Notes under the pieces: model-generated
Told to the model about the DNA's origin: nothing
The model's database searches: none
The model's input: the letters and a program-made list of their open reading frames with translations, nothing else
Made by a program: the position numbers and the translations under genes
Assembly: GCA_046074645.1 (NCBI GenBank)
Contig: JBJTOP010000070.1
Location: 1 to 29,784, forward strand
DNA from: SXXK01 sp046074645
Lineage (GTDB): Bacteria > Planctomycetota > Planctomycetia > Planctomycetales > Planctomycetaceae
Reading direction: 5' to 3'
DNA length: 29,784 nt
Shown here: piece by piece, positions 24,403-29,784 of the stretch
Numbering within the stretch: position 1 is the first letter of the stretch
How the letters are laid out: each line of letters begins with the position of its first letter

Positions 24403-25093
24403 GGGCACAATCCATTTGGAAGAGAGCGATGAGCCGCTGACGCGGCATCCCATCGTCCGGCAAACACCAGACGCCATCCATGGCGCTTCAACACCGCCAC
24501 TGATGACACGCGAATTGTGAGTGTCTGTCAGGGAACGGCGTTGAGTCGCCTTTTACCGGGGACGACAGTTCCAGCGAAATCGACAGGGCCGCGAGTTTTT
24601 GCTGTTGCGACCGCGGACGACCCGCTGGAACTGTTGAAGTGCAGGCTTTGGGCGATCCTGTGAGTTTCAGCGGGGATCAAATCGACTGTTGGAGGTCGCT
24701 TTATCCCGTCGAATCTGCCTCAACTTCTGGAAACGCCCGATCTTTGCCAACCATCAACTCCGCCAATTGTATCTATTTGCCGGTATCGGTCAACGGATGT
24801 TTCACAACGCAGATTGCCCGAATTGCCTGATAGTTTTTTTCCTCAAAATCCGAATAAAGCTCCCAGCCCCCCGCAACTGAATCAAAACAACCGTGCTCAG
24901 ACCCCCAAAAGTCGCTCTTCGCTCCGCCACAGATCGTCTGTCAGTTCGAGTTCCATGGAGGATTCTGCCGGCCGATTCAAGGCTCTCAGAATGTTTTGGG
25001 GTGCATTTCGCATACCGCCTGAGTAGACTTTTCGTCTGCCGGCACACGTGTATCGATGGATACAGGAACAAAGCCCTGGGAGTAGCGGGAAAC
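24403..25093. other. Large intergenic region between divergent genes
   Basis: 691 bp between the response regulator (-) and the cytochrome-type protein (+). Open frames here match nothing and lack coding character; the frame of the downstream protein is open from 24893, but those residues are unlike an exported N-terminus. An 11-bp inverted repeat (24566-24576 with 24623-24633) and a seven-T run (24834-24840) are the only notable features. Promoters for both flanking genes should be here, but none is clear. Confidence 0.45.
24566..24633. repeat. 11-bp perfect inverted repeat
   Basis: CAGTTCCAGCG at 24566-24576 and CGCTGGAACTG at 24623-24633 are exact reverse complements, separated by 46 bp. 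This could be a long-loop hairpin or two half-sites for a dimeric regulator. It lies about 165 bp upstream of the response-regulator start. Confidence 0.4.
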
Positions 25094-28000
25094 ATGCTGA
25101 CGACCTTAAACCGGATTCTCCGTGCCCTCCCGCTGCTGCTCCCTTCAATCGCCGCTCTGCAGGCCCAGCAAGTGGATTTCAATCGGGATGTGCGGCCAGT
25201 CCTGTCAGATGTCTGCTTTCATTGCCACGGTCCCGACGAACAGCAACGCAAGGCGGACCTGCGACTGGATCTGTCGGATGACCTCTTCTCCGACCGGGGC
25301 AGCGGGCGAGTGCTTGTGGCGGGCACGCCAGAATCCGGCCAGCTGTATCGGCGGATCATGTCGGAAGACCCATCAGAGGTAATGCCTCCACCGGAGAGTG
25401 GTCGCAGTCTGACATCCACGCAAAAGGAAATGCTCAGACGCTGGATTGAACAGGGGGCATCTTTTGAGCAGCACTGGTCCTTCCAGGCTCCTGTTTCCCC
25501 GATTCTGCCCGCCGTGCACCGCGATGACTGGCCGATCAACGACATTGACCACTTCATCCTTCAACGGCTTGAACAAGCCGACCTTGAGCCGTCCGGCGCA
25601 GCTCCGCGTGAAACCTGGCTTCGTCGGGTCACTCTGGACCTGACCGGATTGCCGCCATCGCCTGCGGAAGTGGCGGAGTTTCTTGCGGATGATTCTGCAA
25701 ATGCCTTCGAGACGGTCGTCGATCGGCTGCTGGCGTCCCCGCGTTATGGAGAACGGATGGCATCGCGGTGGCTGGATGCAGCCCGATATGCGGACACAAA
25801 TGGCTATCAGAGCGATGGGCACCGCGACATGTGGCGCTGGAGAGACTGGGTGATTGACTCATTCAACGCCAACATGCCGTTTGATCAGTTTACAATTCAA
25901 CAGCTCGCCGGTGACCTGCTTCCAGACGCGACGCTGGAACAGAAGATTGCCTCGGGCTTCAATCGCAACCATCGCGGGAATGGGGAAGGCGGAATCATTC
26001 CGGAAGAGTACGCGGTCGAGTATGTGGTGGATCGCGTGGATACGGTTGGCACTGTCTGGCTGGGACTCACGCTTGGCTGCGCGCGATGTCATGACCACAA
26101 ATACGATCCCATCACGCAACGCGAGTACTACAGTTTGTATGCCTTCTTCAACAGCATTCCGGAGCGTGGGCGGGCCGTCAAGTTTGGCAATTCGCCCCCC
26201 GTGATCCCCGCGCCGACACGCAGTGAACAGGAGCAGCTGACAGCCCTTGAACAGCGCCTTTCAGCCGCCGAAACGCAGTTCGAGGCGCTGCAACTGCGGC
26301 TGAATGCTGCCCGCGAAAGCTGGGAATCTGAGTTCCGTCAGCAGGCGACAGCAGGGAAGTTCGAATCGATCCAGTGGTTTCCCTCGCGAAAACTTACCCT
26401 GCACTTCCACCTTGACGGTCCCGGGCTGCCTGCGGACACCCCAGACAACGCACCCCAAAGCCCGCAGCATTCCCCGACTGAACTTGACTCTCGTTACGTC
26501 CCCGGACAGTTCAACCGAGCTCTTGACGTCACAGTTGGCAAGGTCGCAGCTGTGGGGGACATGGCTGACTTCGGCTATCTGGATCAGTTCACCTTTTCCG
26601 CATGGATTCATCCTCGGAATCTCGCCACAGGCACGATCCTCTCGCGAATGACGGCCCAGCCGGAAGGCGACGGTTACAGTTTTGCCCTGAATGGTGGCCG
26701 CCTGCAGGTGAATCTGGTGAAACGGTGGCTGGATGATGCGATCCGAGTCGAGACGGAAGAACGGCTGCCGCGCGATCGCTGGTCGCATGTGGCATTCAGC
26801 TATGATGCTTCCCGATTCGCTTCGGGTGTCCGAATTTACATCAACGGACAGCTCTGCAGCAATCGCGTACTGGTTGATGAGCTCAATCAGCCGTTCAATT
26901 CAAAGGACCCGTTCCGTATCGGCTACAGTGCGCCTGGAGGGCGTTTTGATGGCCTGATTGACGAGCTGCGTGCGTATCAGGACTGCCTGTCAGACGATGA
27001 AATCCAATGGCTCGCGGTGGCCCCGTCCATCAGTGAGATTGCGTTGATCCCCGCCCAGTCCCGCACAGATGCTCAACAGGATAAATTGAATGCGTGGTAT
27101 CTGGAAGCCGCCGCGCCGCAGGACATCCAGAGCGTCTGGCAGACGCTGTCTGGCCTGCGTGCGTCGCGACAGACAGCGATTGAAAGTTTTTCCACGGTGA
27201 TGGTGATGCAGGAGCTCCCGGAACCACGGCCGGCTTACGTACTCAGACGCGGAGAATACGACAAGCCCGGCGAACTGGTCTCGCGTCAGATCCCCGCATC
27301 GCTTGCGCGCGGACAAACTCGGTCACTGAAGGATCGGCTCGATCTTGCGCAGTGGCTGGTGTCCGCCAACCATCCGCTCACCGCCCGCGTCGCCGTCAAT
27401 CGAGCCTGGCAGCTGCACTTTGGTACCGGGCTGGTGAAGACCGTTGATGATCTCGGGTCCCAGGGCGCGCCACCCAGCCACCCGGAACTGCTTGACTGGC
27501 TGGCCACCGAGTTTGTCCGCAGCGGCTGGAATGTGAAAGCACTGCATCGCCTGATCGTCCTCTCAGCAACCTACCGCCAATCCTCCGTCATCGCTTCCAG
27601 ACACCTGCAGCTGGATCCCGAAAATCGGCTGCTCGGACGCAGTCCGCGTCTGCGTTTGTCGGCGGAGATGATTCGAGATCAGGCTCTGGCCGCCAGCGGC
27701 CTTCTGGTGGAGCGGATCGGTGGACCTTCCGTGGTTCCCTATCAGCCGCCGGGATTGTGGAAAGAGCTTTCAGGGACAGATTTTGTCCAGGGACACGGCG
27801 AAGATCTTTATCGCCGCAGTCTGTACACCTACTGGAAACGCACAGCGGCACCCCCGGCGATGATGACGTTCGATGCGTCTGGCCGGGAACTGTGTGTGGT
27901 TCGCGAAAGTCGCACCAACACCCCCCTTCAGGCACTCACACTGCTCAACGAAGTCACCTTCGTGGAAGCCGCACGAGTACTGGCACAGACAACGCTGCGA

Positions 28001-28267
28001 GAGTCCGGTGCTGACGCCGAAGAGCGGATCAACTTTGCCTTCATGCGAGTGCTGGGCAGAGCCCCGCGTCCACAGGAGCTCGCCGTACTCCTGCGGTCAC
28101 TCGCCCGCGCAGAACAATATTTTGCCACCCAACCAGACGCCGCAGGAAAGCTCGTCAGCATCGGCGAAACCCCTGTGGAAGCCGCACCCTCTCCCGCAGT
28201 CCTCGCCACATGGACAACCCTCTGCAGTCTGGTCTTGAACCTCGATGAAACGGTGACACGGGAGTGA
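25094..28267 (+). CDS. Planctomycete cytochrome-type protein (PSCyt1-DUF1549-LamG-DUF1553)
   Basis: A 1057-residue exported protein from the ATG at 25094, preceded by CGGGA; it opens with a signal peptide (MLTTLNRILRALPLLLPSIAAL). Residues 28-130 are the planctomycete cytochrome C domain with one haem site, CFHCH (Cys41, Cys44, His45). Residues ~155-360 are DUF1549 (WPINDIDHFILQRLE, RYGERMASRWLDAARYAD, GCARCHDHKYDP). A coiled stretch follows (about 375-405, EQEQLTALEQRLSAAE), then a LamG/concanavalin-like domain (about 430-640, with FTFSAWIHP and SHVAFSYD). Residues ~730-1050 are DUF1553 (DLAQWLVSANHPLTARVAVNRAWQLHFG). CARCH near residue 332 is a possible second haem motif. The function is unknown; surface redox or polymer processing has been proposed for such proteins. 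Confidence 0.93.
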   Translation: MLTTLNRILRALPLLLPSIAALQAQQVDFNRDVRPVLSDVCFHCHGPDEQQRKADLRLDLSDDLFSDRGSGRVLVAGTPESGQLYRRIMSEDPSEVMPPPESGRSLTSTQKEMLRRWIEQGASFEQHWSFQAPVSPILPAVHRDDWPINDIDHFILQRLEQADLEPSGAAPRETWLRRVTLDLTGLPPSPAEVAEFLADDSANAFETVVDRLLASPRYGERMASRWLDAARYADTNGYQSDGHRDMWRWRDWVIDSFNANMPFDQFTIQQLAGDLLPDATLEQKIASGFNRNHRGNGEGGIIPEEYAVEYVVDRVDTVGTVWLGLTLGCARCHDHKYDPITQREYYSLYAFFNSIPERGRAVKFGNSPPVIPAPTRSEQEQLTALEQRLSAAETQFEALQLRLNAARESWESEFRQQATAGKFESIQWFPSRKLTLHFHLDGPGLPADTPDNAPQSPQHSPTELDSRYVPGQFNRALDVTVGKVAAVGDMADFGYLDQFTFSAWIHPRNLATGTILSRMTAQPEGDGYSFALNGGRLQVNLVKRWLDDAIRVETEERLPRDRWSHVAFSYDASRFASGVRIYINGQLCSNRVLVDELNQPFNSKDPFRIGYSAPGGRFDGLIDELRAYQDCLSDDEIQWLAVAPSISEIALIPAQSRTDAQQDKLNAWYLEAAAPQDIQSVWQTLSGLRASRQTAIESFSTVMVMQELPEPRPAYVLRRGEYDKPGELVSRQIPASLARGQTRSLKDRLDLAQWLVSANHPLTARVAVNRAWQLHFGTGLVKTVDDLGSQGAPPSHPELLDWLATEFVRSGWNVKALHRLIVLSATYRQSSVIASRHLQLDPENRLLGRSPRLRLSAEMIRDQALAASGLLVERIGGPSVVPYQPPGLWKELSGTDFVQGHGEDLYRRSLYTYWKRTAAPPAMMTFDASGRELCVVRESRTNTPLQALTLLNEVTFVEAARVLAQTTLRESGADAEERINFAFMRVLGRAPRPQELAVLLRSLARAEQYFATQPDAAGKLVSIGETPVEAAPSPAVLATWTTLCSLVLNLDETVTRE

Positions 28268-28367
28268 TGGAAGAAATGATGGCCAACAATTTCAAAACAC
28301 TCAATTTGCATTCGCAACTTCAGTGCCTCATCGGATGTGGTTGATTTTTGATTGGGAGTGAATCGAC

Positions 28368-29768
28368 ATGCAGCGTCGAGGTGTACTGCAGACAGCGGCG
28401 ATGGCTTCGCTGATGGGAATCGCAAAAGGTCCGGATGTGGATGCATCGGAGGTGCCAGTATCGCTGCCGCATTTCCGGCCGCGGGCGAAACGGGTAATCT
28501 ATTTGTTCCAGTCAGGCGCACCCTCGCAGCTGGATTTGTTTGACTTCAAACCAGGTCTGCAGGGGCTGCGCGGAGCAGAGCTGCCGGACTCGGTTCGTGG
28601 CAGTCAGCGGCTCACCGGGATGACTTCTCGCCAGGCCAGTTTTCCGATAGCGCCGACGAAATACCAATTCGGTCAGTACGGTCAAAGTGGTGCATGGCTC
28701 AGCGAGCTGCTCCCCCATACTGCTCAGGTTGCCGACGAGCTGTGTTTCGTGAGGTCACTGCATACGGAGGCAATTAATCACGATCCGGCGGTGACATTTT
28801 TTCAGACCGGCGCGCAGCTGGCGGGGCGTCCCAGCATCGGTGCCTGGCTTTCGTGGGGGCTGGGTTCAGAAAACTCGGATCTGCCCGCTTTCGTGGCGAT
28901 GATTTCACAGGGAAGCGGCAATCCGAATGATCAGCCGCTCTACGATCGGCTCTGGGGAGCCGGTTTCCTGCCGTCGCAATATCAGGGGGTCAAGTTTCGT
29001 TCGTCGGGTGATCCGGTTCTTCACCTGTCGAATCCCGCAGGAATAGATCCGTCATTTCGCCGGGGGCTGCTGAATGACATTGCCGAGTTGAATGGGCAGA
29101 AGTTAGAGGAAGTTGCAGATCCCGAGATCGCGACCCGGACCGCGCAGTACGAACTTGCATTTCGAATGCAGACATCAGTGCCAGAGCTGACGGAAACGGC
29201 GGAGGAGCCAGATCATATTTTTGAACTGTACGGACCTGATTCGCGGAAGCCCGGAACCTTTGCTGCCAACTGTCTGCTGGCACGACGTCTGGCAGAGCGA
29301 GGGGTGCGGTTTATTCAGTTGTTTCATCGGGGCTGGGACCAGCATCTGAATCTGCCGCGGCAGATTGAGGGTCAGTGCCGGGACACGGATCAGCCGGCAG
29401 CGGCACTGGTGAAGGACCTGCGGCAGCGCGGATTGCTCGACGAGACACTTGTCATCTGGGGCGGAGAATTTGGACGAACAGTCTATTGTCAGGGACAACT
29501 TACTGCAGACAACTACGGGCGCGATCATCATCCGCGATGTTTCACCGTCTGGATGGCGGGCGGCGGCATCCGGCCAGGCATTACGTGGGGCGAGACCGAC
29601 GACTTCTCCTACAATGTCGTGCAAAACCCGGTGCACGTGCACGACCTGCACGCAACCATTCTGCACGCACTCGGTCTGGACCACACACGGCTTGTCTATC
29701 GGTTTCAGGGCCGTTACTTCCGGCTCACGGATGTGCATGGCAAAGTCGTTCAGGAGTTGCTGGGGTGA
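28368..29768 (+). CDS. DUF1501 family exported protein
   Basis: A 466-residue protein with GGGAG nine bases before the ATG. Its N-terminus MQRRGVLQTAAMASL carries a twin-arginine-like motif, so export by the Tat system is likely and fits a metal- or cofactor-bearing protein. Family motifs are RAKRVIYLFQSGAPSQLDLFDFKP, CFVRSLHTEAINHDPAVTFFQTG, RGVRFIQLFHRGWDQH, VIWGGEFGRTVY, GRDHHPRCFTVWMAGGG and VHVHDLHATILHALGLD. The histidine/aspartate pattern resembles alkaline-phosphatase/sulfatase-fold metalloenzymes. It lies 100 bp after the DUF1549/DUF1553 gene. Such gene pairs are a hallmark of Planctomycetes and are presumed to act together. The substrate is unknown. Confidence 0.94.
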   Translation: MQRRGVLQTAAMASLMGIAKGPDVDASEVPVSLPHFRPRAKRVIYLFQSGAPSQLDLFDFKPGLQGLRGAELPDSVRGSQRLTGMTSRQASFPIAPTKYQFGQYGQSGAWLSELLPHTAQVADELCFVRSLHTEAINHDPAVTFFQTGAQLAGRPSIGAWLSWGLGSENSDLPAFVAMISQGSGNPNDQPLYDRLWGAGFLPSQYQGVKFRSSGDPVLHLSNPAGIDPSFRRGLLNDIAELNGQKLEEVADPEIATRTAQYELAFRMQTSVPELTETAEEPDHIFELYGPDSRKPGTFAANCLLARRLAERGVRFIQLFHRGWDQHLNLPRQIEGQCRDTDQPAAALVKDLRQRGLLDETLVIWGGEFGRTVYCQGQLTADNYGRDHHPRCFTVWMAGGGIRPGITWGETDDFSYNVVQNPVHVHDLHATILHALGLDHTRLVYRFQGRYFRLTDVHGKVVQELLG

Positions 29769-29784
29769 TCTGATTTACGCCCTG

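Noticed and set aside
24834..24840. Seven-T run as a possible terminator
   Set aside because: No stem-loop precedes it on either strand, and it is not downstream of a gene in the right direction.
24893..25093. 67-codon N-terminal extension of the cytochrome-type protein
   Set aside because: It would bury the obvious signal peptide, is Arg/Cys-rich and lacks a ribosome-binding site; the ATG at 25094 is better.

Overview
The window is an ordinary stretch of chromosome from a moderately GC-rich planctomycete. The clearest taxonomic evidence is at the right end. There, a giant exported cytochrome-type protein with a CxxCH haem motif, DUF1549 and DUF1553 regions and an internal LamG-like domain is followed by a DUF1501 protein, a pair that is massively expanded in Planctomycetes. 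An NHLRC2-like thioredoxin/NHL protein, a tyramine-glutamate-ligase-like ATP-grasp enzyme and an exported TIM-barrel-type protein fit the same phylum. The genus cannot be told from the sequence alone. I see no tRNA, rRNA, CRISPR array, insertion sequence or phage gene.

Layout. Positions 1-868 carry no convincing gene but are rich in repeats: two imperfect ~80-bp direct copies, three copies of a 15-bp palindrome and a long interrupted hairpin. Positions 869-5286 (+) hold the thioredoxin/NHL protein, an RsmC/RlmG-like methyltransferase and an overlapping ATP-grasp ligase. A DegT-type aminotransferase (5334-6563, -) converges on them, and its terminator lies inside the 3' end of the ligase gene. 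Positions 6991-16229 (+) hold an AhpD-like protein, a stand-alone ribosomal protein L24 gene with a strong terminator, acetyl-CoA synthetase, an exported glycoside-hydrolase-like protein, a PutA-type proline catabolic enzyme and an orphan ABC-2 permease. A secreted protein of unknown role (16277-17452, -) is divergent from a chorismate-lyase-like protein (17663-18265, +).

The minus strand from 24402 to 18307 runs, in transcription order: an HTH-REC response regulator, a terminator, a soluble histidine kinase, a DapA-family aldolase with an amphipathic C-terminal tail, purQ, a PI-PLC-C1-type phospholipase overlapping purQ, and an SDR-family protein whose catalytic lysine position is methionine. 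The right end (25094-29768, +) is the DUF1549/DUF1553 plus DUF1501 pair.

How the genes work together. Central metabolism is represented by acetate activation (acs), proline oxidation to glutamate (putA), purine synthesis (purQ) and possibly methanofuran-type cofactor synthesis (the ATP-grasp gene). The other genes are accessory, exported or regulatory. No single large undescribed system is evident. The items most worth a second look are the DapA-like protein with a microcompartment-targeting-like tail, the MfnD/OrfY-like ligase beside an RsmC-like methyltransferase, the SDR with a broken active site, the HTH-REC/kinase pair split by a terminator, and the repeat cluster at the left edge.
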